Source: an uncultured SAR86 cluster bacterium
Lineage (GTDB): Bacteria > Pseudomonadota > Gammaproteobacteria > Magnimaribacterales > AG-339-G14
Assembly: GCA_902561325.1 (NCBI GenBank)
Contig: CACEOL010000009.1
Coordinates: forward strand, 1-37,724
Length of the DNA stretch: 37,724 nucleotides
Direction: 5' to 3'
In this document: positions 14,312 through 22,694 of the stretch, in pieces
How the letters are laid out: each line of letters begins with the position of its first letter
Numbering within the stretch: position 1 is the stretch's first letter
The notes under the pieces: model-generated
Told to the model about the DNA's origin: nothing
The model's input: the letters and a program-made list of their open reading frames with translations, nothing else
Database searches by the model: none
Translations under genes and position numbers: made by a program

Positions 14312-14953
14312 ATGATAAAAAAATTATTACTTCTATCGTTTTTGGTAAGTTCCTTTAGCGTTTTTGCAGCTGCTGCTGGAGAAATGGCTGAGGCCAAACC
14401 AATGAAAAGAGGGGATGCAGAAAAGGGTTCAAAACTTGTTGGTACTTGTGTTGCTTGTCATGGCGTCGACGGAAATAGTGTTGTTGGCCAGTGGCCAACT
14501 TTAGCTGGCCAAAGAGAAAGTTATCTCTTTGAGCAACTTGAGCACATCAGAGATGAAGAGCGAGTTATTGCTGTTATGAAAGGTCTTTTGAATAATTATT
14601 CCGATGATGATTTGAGAGACATGGCGGCTTTTTACGCAAGCCAAAAAACCAAAGTCAGCCAAGCAGATGAAACAAATTTAGAATTAGGCCAACAAATTTA
14701 TCGAGCTGGAAACTTGGCTTCAGGCGTACCCGCTTGTACCGGTTGTCATGGGCCTGCAGGTAAAGGCTTAGAGTCAGCACAATACCCAATGCTTGGTGGT
14801 CAAAAGGCCGAATACGTAGTCACAAGTTTGATTGCTTATCAAACTGGAGAGAGAGCTATCGACGAACACGGCAAAATTATGCAAGGAATAGCTTCAAGAC
14901 TTACCATCGAAGAGATTAGAGCGGTCGCCAATTATGTTTCAGGCCTTTACTAA
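14312..14953 (+). CDS. Cytochrome c4, diheme
   Basis: This 213-residue protein has a signal peptide (residues 1-20, KKLLLLSFLVSSFSVFAAA) and two class I cytochrome c domains. Each has a CxxCH heme site (CVACHGVDGNS and CTGCHGPAGKG). Two hemes in tandem with this length is the signature of cytochrome c4, a periplasmic electron donor to terminal oxidases, often membrane-associated. The 3' end overlaps dsbA by 20 bases, so the two genes are co-transcribed, as in Pseudomonas. Confidence 0.93.
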   Translation: MIKKLLLLSFLVSSFSVFAAAAGEMAEAKPMKRGDAEKGSKLVGTCVACHGVDGNSVVGQWPTLAGQRESYLFEQLEHIRDEERVIAVMKGLLNNYSDDDLRDMAAFYASQKTKVSQADETNLELGQQIYRAGNLASGVPACTGCHGPAGKGLESAQYPMLGGQKAEYVVTSLIAYQTGERAIDEHGKIMQGIASRLTIEEIRAVANYVSGLY

Positions 14954-15557
14954 AAAACTTTTTCTAGTCTTTATTTTCTCAGTCAGTTCAGCACTGATTG
15001 CAGAAGATTATCAGCCAGGTAAACATTATCAGATTTTATCTGAACCCATTGCTACTAGAGACCCAAAAAAAATTGAAGTCATCGAATTCTTCTGGTTTGG
15101 ATGTGGACATTGTTACAGTTTAGAAAATCAACTTAATAGCTGGGAGAAGAAACTTCTGGAAGATGTAGATTTTTGGCGTTCACCAATTACTTGGAACGAA
15201 ATGGCTAAAACGCATGCCAAATTATTTTATGCTGCGGAATTTTTCAAAAATCCTGCAATCATTAGAGAAACTTTTTTATCTATTCATGCCAATCAACGCA
15301 TGATGACTTCTGACAAAGAGTTGCAACCTTTTTTCGCGAGCTTCGGTATTGCTGAAGATCAATACCAATCTTTATTTAATTCTTTTGCTATGCAGAACAA
15401 AATACGAAGAGCAGATACCTTTGGGCTCAAATATGAAATCCGCGGAGTACCTGCTTTTATTGTCAACGGAAAATACAGAGTATCAGCTTCTCGACAAGTT
15501 GGAACTTCCGAACTTTTGGATGTTGTTGATTACCTTATTAACTTAGAAAGGAAATAA
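14934..15557 (+). CDS. dsbA: Thiol:disulfide interchange protein DsbA
   Basis: This 207-residue periplasmic oxidoreductase has a signal peptide (about 1-23) and a thioredoxin-like fold with a CGHC active site in FFWFGCGHCYSLE. The cis-Pro loop is RGVPAFIVNGKYR. It introduces disulfides into exported proteins and is re-oxidised by DsbB (9440-9934). The ATG lies inside the cytochrome c4 gene. The variant CGHC in place of E. coli's CPHC is common in gammaproteobacterial DsbA. The lyase gene starts two bases after its stop, so transcription may continue into the CoA-acid genes. Confidence 0.93.
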   Translation: MFQAFTKKLFLVFIFSVSSALIAEDYQPGKHYQILSEPIATRDPKKIEVIEFFWFGCGHCYSLENQLNSWEKKLLEDVDFWRSPITWNEMAKTHAKLFYAAEFFKNPAIIRETFLSIHANQRMMTSDKELQPFFASFGIAEDQYQSLFNSFAMQNKIRRADTFGLKYEIRGVPAFIVNGKYRVSASRQVGTSELLDVVDYLINLERK

Positions 15558-15558
15558 C

Positions 15559-16386
15559 ATGAGATACAAATCAAACCTGTTCATTCCAGGCCATACGCTC
15601 AACCGTTTGGATCGAGGTCTTAATAGCAACGCGAGTGCTCTTATCATTGATCTTGAAGATGGTTGTCCAGAAGATAAAAAAATCAAAGCACGTGAAGAAT
15701 TGATTGGCCTTTTAAAAAAAGGCAATGTATTTACCAAACCTTTGTTTGTCAGAGTCAACGATGCTATGAATGAGAACGGCAGACAGGATATTGATGCTTT
15801 ATCGGATTTTGAAGATCAGATTGAGGCTATCATTCTTCCCAAAACACAAAGTTTTGATTTCTTAGCAACGCTTGCACCAATGATTGCGTTTGAAAATAAA
15901 CTAGTTCCTTTAATCGAGACGCCAAGAGCAGTCGATACCGTTACACAAATAGCAGCATTTAAAGGAGTAATCGGTCTATTCTTTGGAGCGGCTGATTTTT
16001 CAGCAGGTATGGGTTCTAAATTAGCATGGGAACCGCTTTTGTACGCTCGCCATAAAGTAGCTTTGGCTGCAGCAATGTACAACCTCTTTACCATCGATGC
16101 GCCATTTTTCTATATCGATAATGAAGAAGGACTTAAAGAAGAGGCTGAAAAAGTGAAGAATCTCGGTTTTACAGGAAAAGCAGCAATTCATCCTTCGCAA
16201 ATTGATTTCATCAATGAGGCATTTGAACCTACCAAAGAAGAAAAAGAAGAAGCTAAAAAGGTTCTCGAGGAATACCAAAAGATGGATGGCGGAGCGGTTA
16301 AAATAGATGGCAAAATGGTAGACGAGCCTATTGCGGAAGCAATGCGTTTAAAATTATCTCTAGGGGATAAAGAAAAGGAGGACTAG
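15559..16386 (+). CDS. HpcH/HpaI-type CoA-ester lyase (CitE-like, malyl/citramalyl-CoA lyase family)
   Basis: This 275-residue protein starts [18 protein letters not shown] and has the CitE-family motifs [22 protein letters not shown] (substrate Arg), [18 protein letters not shown] (metal-binding Glu), [12 protein letters not shown] (metal-binding Asp) and [10 protein letters not shown]. The family cleaves or condenses malyl-CoA, methylmalyl-CoA or citramalyl-CoA to acetyl-CoA plus a 2-oxo acid. The next two genes, a MaoC hydratase and a CaiB/BaiF CoA-transferase, are one and one bases away, so the three form a pathway. The trio matches itaconate breakdown (Ccl, Ich, Ict) or the mesaconyl-CoA steps; which one cannot be told from sequence. 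Confidence 0.88.
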   Translation: MRYKSNLFIPGHTLNRLDRGLNSNASALIIDLEDGCPEDKKIKAREELIGLLKKGNVFTKPLFVRVNDAMNENGRQDIDALSDFEDQIEAIILPKTQSFDFLATLAPMIAFENKLVPLIETPRAVDTVTQIAAFKGVIGLFFGAADFSAGMGSKLAWEPLLYARHKVALAAAMYNLFTIDAPFFYIDNEEGLKEEAEKVKNLGFTGKAAIHPSQIDFINEAFEPTKEEKEEAKKVLEEYQKMDGGAVKIDGKMVDEPIAEAMRLKLSLGDKEKED

Positions 16387-16387
16387 C

Positions 16388-16907
16388 ATGTCAAAGTCCA
16401 GCAAAGATTTAGGGAACAATAGATTTAGAGAATCCTTCGGTCGTTATTTTGAAGAATTTGAAGTAGGTCATGTATACGAACATCGTCCTGGTAGAACCAT
16501 TACCGAGTCGGACAATACCTGGTTTACGCTTTTAACTATGAATACTCATCCTCTGCATTTTGATAAGGAGTATGGCAAGGCAACGGAATTTGGGAAAAAT
16601 TTAGTCAACAGTACGTTCACCGTATCTGTGATGGTTGGTATGAGTGTGAGTGATATCAGTCAAAAAGCCATAGCCAATCTTGGTTGGACCGACATTGTGC
16701 TTCCACATCCGTTATTTGTCGGTGATACTTTATATGCTGAGTCTGAAGTTTTAGAAACGCGTCTTTCTGAATCAAGAAAAAAACGCTGGCATTGTCACTG
16801 TAAAAACAATTGGTAAGAATCAAAATGGGGATGTTGTAGCTTCCTTCAAACGCTCAGCTTTAATTCCAACCAAAGGAAATGCTGTAGACGATAAGATCGA
16901 TTATTAA
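16388..16907 (+). CDS. MaoC-family enoyl-CoA hydratase, frameshifted near the C-terminus
   Basis: The frame from 16388 reads MaoC-type sequence ([20 protein letters not shown], then HPLHFD, with the catalytic Asp/His region, and [17 protein letters not shown]). It then goes out of frame after SRKK and stops at 16816. Removing one A at 16777-16783 continues as [19 protein letters not shown] and ends at 16905-16907, giving 172 residues, normal for the family. The hot-dog-fold hydratase adds water to a 2-enoyl-CoA; with its neighbours the substrate is likely itaconyl-, mesaconyl- or methylcrotonyl-type CoA. It starts one base after the lyase gene and ends one base before the CoA-transferase gene. 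Confidence 0.85.
16777..16783 (+). other. Frameshift site: A7 run with one extra A in the MaoC gene
   Basis: TCA AGA AAA AAA CGC leads to an early stop at 16816. With six As the frame reads [10 protein letters not shown] and carries the conserved MaoC C-terminus to a stop just before the next gene. Confidence 0.85.
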
Positions 16908-16908
16908 G

Positions 16909-18078
16909 TTGAAGCAATCTTTAAAAGGCATAAAAGTTCTCGATCTAACCCATATGTTGGCAGGTCCATATACGACTATGGTTCTGGCTGATTTGGGCGC
17001 CGAAGTTGTAAAAATAGAGCAACCCAAGACAGGCGACATTACCAGAAATCTTCTGAAAGACGACCCAAAGTATTCTTTTGATGGAATTGGCGCATATCAT
17101 CTAACTTTAGGTAGAAATAAAAAAAGCGTTGAATTGGATCTCAAATCTGAAGAAGGCTTAAATCTTTTTAAAGAGTTGGTCGCAGTTGCAGATGTTGTCG
17201 TGGATAATTTCAGTCAAGGCGTGACGAAGCGTTTGGGTATAGATCATCAAAGCTTAAAAAAAGTTAATTCAAAAATCATTACCTGTTCAATCAGCGGCTT
17301 CGGTGATACTGAAGTAAATCGTCCTGCCTATGACAATCTCATTCAAGGTTACGCAGGAGCAATGTCCATTACAGGAACGGATAAAGAAAGTCCGGTGAAA
17401 TCCGGCATCCCTATAGCTGACTTAGGAGCTGGACTTTATGCAGTGATTGGTATTTTAAGCGCTATACAGTCTCTAGAAAAAAACAACTCTGGCGAACATG
17501 TTGATATTTCCATGTTGGATACTCAAGTGAGTTTATTGACTTATATGGCTACTATGCATTTTCTTTCTGGCGAAAATCCTGAGCCGATTGGAAATCAACA
17601 CATGAATCATGTGCCATTTAATTCTTACAGAACTTCGGATGGTTTTATTCAAATAGGAGTGGTTGCTGAAGATTTTTGGCCTAGCCTGATTGAAGCGCTT
17701 GATTTAAGACAATTGGATACTGAAGAAAATAAAGCAAGAATTGGTCGATTAAAAAATAGAGAAAATATTGATCAAGCTGTGCAGGACGTTTTTATTACCA
17801 ATACCACAGAACATTGGTTGAAAATATTACAAGAACACCGAGTTCCATGTGGACCTATTAATACTCTTTCTGAAACTTTTCAAGATACTGATCTTTTGAA
17901 AAGAAACATGATTGTTGAGGTTCTTCAAGATAGTGGAGCGTCTGTAAAAATGCCTGGTAACCCAGTAAAAATTTCTAATCACGATGAAGAATTTAGACGC
18001 TCGCCAAAACTCGGTGAACATACTGCTGAAATTTTTAAAACATGGTTAGATAAAGATATCTCAGTTGACCAAGATTAA
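16909..18078 (+). CDS. CaiB/BaiF family (class III) CoA-transferase
   Basis: This 389-residue protein starts at a TTG one base after the restored MaoC stop. It has the class III start (SLKGIKVLDLTHMLAGPYTTM, ADLGAEVVKIEQP), the catalytic Asp in RPAYDNLIQGYAGAM, and the ADLGAGLYAVIGIL and GEHVDISMLD segments. It moves CoA between acyl-CoA and a free acid. With the CitE-like lyase and MaoC hydratase it is likely to activate a C5 dicarboxylate such as itaconate or mesaconate using succinyl-CoA, but carnitine- or formyl-type substrates belong to the same family. Confidence 0.88.
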   Translation: MKQSLKGIKVLDLTHMLAGPYTTMVLADLGAEVVKIEQPKTGDITRNLLKDDPKYSFDGIGAYHLTLGRNKKSVELDLKSEEGLNLFKELVAVADVVVDNFSQGVTKRLGIDHQSLKKVNSKIITCSISGFGDTEVNRPAYDNLIQGYAGAMSITGTDKESPVKSGIPIADLGAGLYAVIGILSAIQSLEKNNSGEHVDISMLDTQVSLLTYMATMHFLSGENPEPIGNQHMNHVPFNSYRTSDGFIQIGVVAEDFWPSLIEALDLRQLDTEENKARIGRLKNRENIDQAVQDVFITNTTEHWLKILQEHRVPCGPINTLSETFQDTDLLKRNMIVEVLQDSGASVKMPGNPVKISNHDEEFRRSPKLGEHTAEIFKTWLDKDISVDQD

Positions 18079-18146
18079 GACTTCCTACTCTTTTCAGGAA
18101 CAATTTAGAGGATTAAACTAAATTCAATTATTCAGGAGAGAAAAAC

Positions 18147-19199
18147 ATGGATGCGGAAAAACTCAGTCAATTAACTCAAAAAGTCATTGGTGATGCAGCA
18201 GGAGCAGTAGGACTGTTGCTGGCTTACATTGGTGACCAATCAAAAGTCTATACAACAATGGATGAATTAGGTCCTTCAACTGTAAAGGAAATTGCAGATA
18301 AAGCAGGTCTTGATGAACGTTACCTAAGAGAATTTCTCTCTTCAAATGCTGCCAATGGCTATGTAACTTACGAATCCGCGGAGGATAAATTTTCTCTTTC
18401 GCCAGAGCAAGCAGCTGTCTTTGCAAAAGATGGTGAGCCTACCTGTTTGCAAGGGTACTTCCAAGCAATTGTTGGTCAATACGCAGAGCACGAAAAAGCC
18501 GTGGAAACTTTTCAATCAGGAAAAGGCAGACCGTGGGGAGAACATCATCTGTGTTGTTTCTGTGGTACTGATAGGTTCTTCAGACCTGGTTATGTTGGCA
18601 ATTTAGTCAGCAATTGGATTCCATCTTTATCTGGAGTTGAAGATCAACTTAAAGCTGGCGCTAAAGTTGCCGACATTGGTTGTGGGCTAGGCTCAACGAC
18701 AATTATCATGGCTCAGACTTATCCAAATTCAACAATTCATGGATATGATTTTCACGGCCCATCCATTGAAGAGGCTAGTGCTAGGGCAAAGGAACTGGGA
18801 TTAACCAATATTGAGTTTCATGTGTCAGATGCTAGAGATATTCCAGATAATGGTTATGACTTTGCTTGTATTTTTGATGCTCTGCATGATATGGGTGATC
18901 CAGTAGGTGTTGCCAATCATATTAAAAATGTACTTTCCGAAGAAGGAACCTTTATGCTAGTTGAACCTGCAGCAGCAGATAATTTGGAAGACAACCTAAA
19001 TACTTTTGGCGGACTGGCCTATGGATTTTCAACAATTGTTTGTGTTCCTACCTCTAGAGCCCAAGACGTTGGTCTGTGTTTAGGAGCTCAAGCTGGACCA
19101 AAAAGATTAACGGAGGTCTTAAATTCTGCAGGTTTTGATCATGTTCGAGAATCAGCAAGAACTGGAACGAATATGGTTTTTGAGGTCAAACAAGCTTAA
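18147..19199 (+). CDS. Class I SAM-dependent methyltransferase with N-terminal winged-helix domain (Rv2258c-like)
   Basis: This 350-residue protein has an N-terminal winged-helix domain (about 1-95: TVKEIADKAGLDERYLREFL), a linker, and a Rossmann methyltransferase domain (about 165-330) with the SAM site VADIGCGLGSTTIIMA. GYDFHG, SDARDIP and DALHDMGDP follow. The architecture matches the Rv2258c group of small-molecule methyltransferases. A Cys-rich patch (HHLCCFCGTDRFF) near residue 135 is notable. A good Shine-Dalgarno (GGAGA) precedes the ATG. Its stop overlaps the hflX start (TAATG). Substrate unknown. Confidence 0.85.
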   Translation: MDAEKLSQLTQKVIGDAAGAVGLLLAYIGDQSKVYTTMDELGPSTVKEIADKAGLDERYLREFLSSNAANGYVTYESAEDKFSLSPEQAAVFAKDGEPTCLQGYFQAIVGQYAEHEKAVETFQSGKGRPWGEHHLCCFCGTDRFFRPGYVGNLVSNWIPSLSGVEDQLKAGAKVADIGCGLGSTTIIMAQTYPNSTIHGYDFHGPSIEEASARAKELGLTNIEFHVSDARDIPDNGYDFACIFDALHDMGDPVGVANHIKNVLSEEGTFMLVEPAAADNLEDNLNTFGGLAYGFSTIVCVPTSRAQDVGLCLGAQAGPKRLTEVLNSAGFDHVRESARTGTNMVFEVKQA

Positions 19200-20522
19200 T
19201 GCCTAAAGAAAATAGTTTTCTTGAAAAAGCTCTATTGGTTCAAGTAGAGACCACGAAAGTCAGGCGCATCTTAAATTTTGAAAACTCTTTAGAAGAGTTT
19301 AGAGACCTTGCCAGATCGGCTGGAGCTAATGTTTTAGATGAAATTGAAGGCAAGCAGGAACTTGCATCGCCTAGATATTTTATTCAAAAAGGCAAGTTGG
19401 AAGAAATTAAGCAAGCCGTTCATAAAAATAAAATAGGCTTGGTGATATTCAACCATGCTCTTTCTCCGTCGCAGGAGAGAAATATTGAAAGCTATTTAAA
19501 GGCCAGAGTTTTAGATAGAACTGGCTTGATTTTGGATATTTTTGCAAGACGCGCTTTTAGTCATATTGGAAAACTTCAAGTTGAACTTGCCCAATTATCA
19601 CATCTGTCGACTAGATTAGTCAGAGGCTGGAGCCATTTGGAAAGACAAAAAGGAGGAATCGGTCTCAGAGGTCCTGGGGAAACTCAGCTTGAAACAGATC
19701 GAAGATTGATTGGTAATAGGATCAAGGCACTCAAAAAGAAACTGGTTAAAAGTCACAACCAAAAATCCTTAAACCGTTACGCCAGAAAAAAAGGAAAAAA
19801 TAAAATAGTTGCTTTGGTTGGTTATACCAATGCAGGTAAAACAACATTATTTAACGCTTTAACCGGAGGAGACGAATATCAAGCAGATCAGTTGTTTGCA
19901 ACTTTAGATTCGGTCACCAGAAAGAATTTAAGTCCTGGAAGCAGAGCAATTTTATTTACTGACACTGTAGGTTTTATTTCTGAAATTCCAACTGAGTTGA
20001 TTGAATCTTTCAAAACTACTTTAGATGATCTTAGATCTGCAGATTTATTAATCCATTTGGTAGACATCAATGATCCTGAAAAAGAACTCAAGCAAAAGGA
20101 AGTTACAAGAATTTTGAAAGATTTGAATGTTGATAAAATTCCTCAACTTTTAGTGAATAATAAAATTGATCATCTCTCTGAAAAAAAAACAACAAGAGCT
20201 GGAGTTTCAACACCCTGAAGAACTTTTTATTTCTGCAGAAAAAAATATTGGCATTGAGCCTTTAAAAGAAAAAATATTAGAGAGAATCAGTAATGGTCTC
20301 TTTAAAGGCTGGGTATCGATTTCCCATCAAGCATCAGCTGCTAGAGCGAGGCTTTATGAAGAAGGATGTGTTCGCGATGAGGTTATAAAAGATAACGAGT
20401 GGCATCTGAAATTAAATATCGGAAATGATTTACTCACCGATTACCTAAATTCATCGCAATTAAAAATTTTGTATGATGATAATCAACAACCGTTAGAAGT
20501 TGGTGAGCCAGGCAGGACTTGA
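19199..20522 (+). CDS. hflX: GTPase HflX, frameshifted in the GTPase domain
   Basis: The first frame (19199-20218, 339 residues) has the HflX N-terminal domain (RYFIQKGKLEEIK, VIFNHALSPSQERNIE), the linker GIGLRGPGETQLETDRR, Walker A GYTNAGKT, FATLDSVTR, DTVGFI and LVNNKID. It then runs out of frame. Removing one A at 20181-20189 joins QQELEFQHPEELFISAEKN and ends at 20522, restoring about 440 residues (E. coli 426). HflX splits stalled ribosomes under stress. In many gammaproteobacteria it follows hfq; here it follows a methyltransferase gene. The last 22 bases overlap the 3' end of the tRNA-Arg gene on the other strand. Confidence 0.92.
20181..20189 (+). other. Frameshift site: A9 run with one extra A in hflX
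   Basis: GAA AAA AAA ACA leads to a stop at 20218. Eight As give E-K-K-Q-Q-E-L-E and rejoin the C-terminal frame, which includes the G5-like FISAEKN. It is the third frameshift of the same kind in the window. Confidence 0.87.
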
Positions 20523-20577
20523 ACCTGCGATCTTTTGCTCCGGAAACAAACGTTCTAATCCACTGAACTACTGGCTC
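20501..20577 (-). tRNA. tRNA-Arg (anticodon CCG)
   Basis: The minus strand folds as a full tRNA. The acceptor is GAGCCAG/CTGGCTC, the D arm GTTC...GAAC, and the anticodon stem TTTGT/GCAAA with loop TTCCGGA (anticodon CCG, reading CGG, Arg). The T arm is GCAGG-TTCAAGT-CCTGC, and the CCA end is encoded. Total 77 bases. It overlaps the 3' end of hflX on the opposite strand by 22 bases. Confidence 0.95.
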
Positions 20578-20649
20578 AATACTTAAAATATTTTTAAATA
20601 AGCTTAAACTTTTCTCCATCTCAGAGATAGATTTAATTCCTTAGAGGTC

Positions 20650-20655
20650 TATAAT
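20650..20655 (+). promoter_or_regulatory. -10 box for cytochrome c5
   Basis: TATAAT is followed by six bases and the ATG at 20662, so the transcript likely starts at the start codon. There is no Shine-Dalgarno in the six bases (CGCGGC). No clear -35 hexamer is seen. Confidence 0.5.
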
Positions 20656-20661
20656 CGCGGC

Positions 20662-21105
20662 ATGAAAAAAATCTTTTTAATTGCTGTTGTATCAACAATG
20701 ACTTTTCTTTTCGCTGCAGACATGCGTGAAGAAGCAATTTTAAAAAGAATTCAACACCTTGGTTCCGTCTGTACTTCTGCAGATTGCGGCTTGAAGGCTT
20801 CTGGTCCAGGTTGGAAAGTTTCGACCACAATGTTTGCTGCTCCAATGCAAGTTGCCGATGCTAGCGGTCGAGATGGAAAAACAGTTTATGATGCTGCTTG
20901 CACAACCTGTCATGCTGTTGGAGTGGCTGGTGCACCAAAATTTGCTGATGCATCGAGTTGGGGAGATCGTCCCAACAAAGGTCTGGCAACTCTAACCATG
21001 AATGTTAAAAATGGTTTAAATGCTATGCCTGCAATGGGCCTCTGCATGGATTGTACTGACGCTGAATTGGAAGCTTCTGTGCAGTATATGTTAGACGCTC
21101 TCTAA
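20662..21105 (+). CDS. Cytochrome c5-type monoheme cytochrome
   Basis: This 147-residue protein has a signal peptide (about 1-19) and one class I cytochrome c domain. Its heme site is CTTCH, the axial Met is probably in NAMPAMG, and the extra Cys pair is LCMDCTD, typical of cytochrome c5. Between signal and heme domain is a 45-residue extension with two more cysteines (SVCTSADCG). It carries electrons in the periplasm, like the cytochrome c4 at 14312. The gene probably has its own leaderless transcript. It ends 15 bases into the convergent HAD gene. Confidence 0.9.
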   Translation: MKKIFLIAVVSTMTFLFAADMREEAILKRIQHLGSVCTSADCGLKASGPGWKVSTTMFAAPMQVADASGRDGKTVYDAACTTCHAVGVAGAPKFADASSWGDRPNKGLATLTMNVKNGLNAMPAMGLCMDCTDAELEASVQYMLDAL

Positions 21106-21798
21106 GTCCGCAATTCCCTTTTCCAAGTCATACCAAGAAACTATTTCGTTGGGCTGAAATTGTTTTTCCTCAGGCCACTCTGCATCCAGCAAGTTCAGCC
21201 AAATTGCTTTCATGCCTAATTTCATAGCAGCTTCAACATCATTATCTGGATGATCGCCCACGTGACATACTTCTTCAGGGCTTAATTGAGTTATTTTCAA
21301 AGCTTCTTCAAACATTTTCGCTCCAGGCTTGCTGTCATTTACCATTTCAGCGTTCAAGTAAAAATCAAACAAGTGATCGATTTTCAAGGTTTCAATGCTG
21401 GCATTCCCGTTGGTTAAAACGCCAAGAGTGTATTTTTCTTTCAAAGATTTGAGAACCTCAAGGGTACCCTTAAAATAAGTGATATCGTGACGTAATTTTA
21501 AAAAAATATCGAAAGCGTCCTTTGACGTTGTTTTTGCATCTTCATCGGAAACACCATTTTCTGTTAATAATGTCTCGATAACTTTCTTACGAAGCTCAGA
21601 CAAGCGATGTCTTAGAGAATTGTCTTTTGCAATGAGCTTTTGCCACATCTTTTGCTCCTGTTCTGTGAACAAAACTTTGGACATGTTTGGAAATTTATCG
21701 ATTATCCAGTTGTTGGATTCTTTGTGTGCGTGGATGATGACTTCACGCAGCGGCCATAGCGTGTCATCAAGATCAAAAGTTACTGCTTTAATTTTCAT
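21091..21798 (-). CDS. yigB: HAD-IA phosphatase, YigB type
   Basis: This 235-residue protein has HAD motif I FDLDDTLWP, motif II LTNGN, a Lys in NDSKPGAKMFEEAL and motif IV GDHPDNDVEAA, with an alpha-helical cap between residues 15 and 95. It is next to xerC, as yigB is in E. coli, where the enzyme dephosphorylates FMN and the 5-amino-6-(5-phosphoribitylamino)uracil intermediate of riboflavin synthesis. The assignment rests on order and HAD type, so the exact substrate is uncertain. Its start overlaps the xerC stop (ATGA). Confidence 0.85.
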   Translation of the reverse strand: MKIKAVTFDLDDTLWPLREVIIHAHKESNNWIIDKFPNMSKVLFTEQEQKMWQKLIAKDNSLRHRLSELRKKVIETLLTENGVSDEDAKTTSKDAFDIFLKLRHDITYFKGTLEVLKSLKEKYTLGVLTNGNASIETLKIDHLFDFYLNAEMVNDSKPGAKMFEEALKITQLSPEEVCHVGDHPDNDVEAAMKLGMKAIWLNLLDAEWPEEKQFQPNEIVSWYDLEKGIADLESV

Positions 21799-22694
21799 TT
21801 TTTATTTTTTGCATGTGGATGGCTTTTATCGTAAACCTTGGCCAAATGCTGGAAATCCAATTTAGTGTAGATTTGAGTGGTACTTAGATTAGCATGTCCT
21901 AATAATTCTTGAACAGCTCTGAGGTCTCCACTAGATTCTAAAATATGAGTTGCGAAAGAATGCCTCAACATATGAGGATGGACGTAAGGCAAGCCTCTGT
22001 CTTGACTGATTTTCTTAAGTCGAATTTGAACCGTTCTTGGACCAAGTCGATTTCCTTCTTTATTCACAAAGACCGAAGTTTCATCTTGTTTGGCTATAGT
22101 TGCTCTATGTACAAACCATTGCTCCAATGCCTCAATCGCTTTAGAGCCAACAGGACAAAGTCTTTCTTTGTTACCTTTTCCTAGAACTCTGCACATTTGC
22201 TCTTCAAGCAAAAGATCCTTTAAGTTCAAGGAGCAAAGTTCAGAAAGTCGCAATCCAGAAGAATAAATCAATTCCATCATTGCTTTATCGCGATGTTCTA
22301 TCCAACTTTTTGGTTCAAAATTTAAAAGTTTATCGATCATGTCGGTATCGAGTGCTTTTGGTAAAAGGGCATCCTGCTTAGGTGCGCTGATACCAACTGT
22401 TGGATCGTTGGTAAATTTTCCTTCGGTCTTGAGAAATTTAAAAAAACTCCTTAGGGAAGATAAAATTCTTGCAAGACTCTTCGGACTGAGACCTTTTCTT
22501 CTGTGCAAACCTAAAAAATTTCTTACTTGATTATTGTTAACCTTAGCAATGGTTAAAATTTTGTTTTCATTAAGAAAGATCTCGAATTTATTCAAATCAT
22601 TTCTGTAACTCTTAAGAGTGTGTTCTGAGTAGTTACGATTTTCTTTAAGAAAATTTAAAAAAGATTCTATTAAGTTGCTAATCTCGGTCTTCAA
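21795..22694 (-). CDS. xerC: Tyrosine recombinase XerC
   Basis: This 299-residue recombinase has an N-terminal SAM-like DNA-binding domain (about 5-90) and a catalytic domain with SSGLRLSEL (Arg), the Lys in LGKGNKERLCPV, HMLRHSFATH (His-x-x-Arg), LGHANLSTTQIYT (His and nucleophilic Tyr). With XerD it resolves chromosome dimers at dif. Length is that of E. coli XerC (298). It lies between DUF484 and the yigB-like gene, as in E. coli, and overlaps the DUF484 gene by 17 bases. Confidence 0.96.
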   Translation of the reverse strand: MKTEISNLIESFLNFLKENRNYSEHTLKSYRNDLNKFEIFLNENKILTIAKVNNNQVRNFLGLHRRKGLSPKSLARILSSLRSFFKFLKTEGKFTNDPTVGISAPKQDALLPKALDTDMIDKLLNFEPKSWIEHRDKAMMELIYSSGLRLSELCSLNLKDLLLEEQMCRVLGKGNKERLCPVGSKAIEALEQWFVHRATIAKQDETSVFVNKEGNRLGPRTVQIRLKKISQDRGLPYVHPHMLRHSFATHILESSGDLRAVQELLGHANLSTTQIYTKLDFQHLAKVYDKSHPHAKNKK

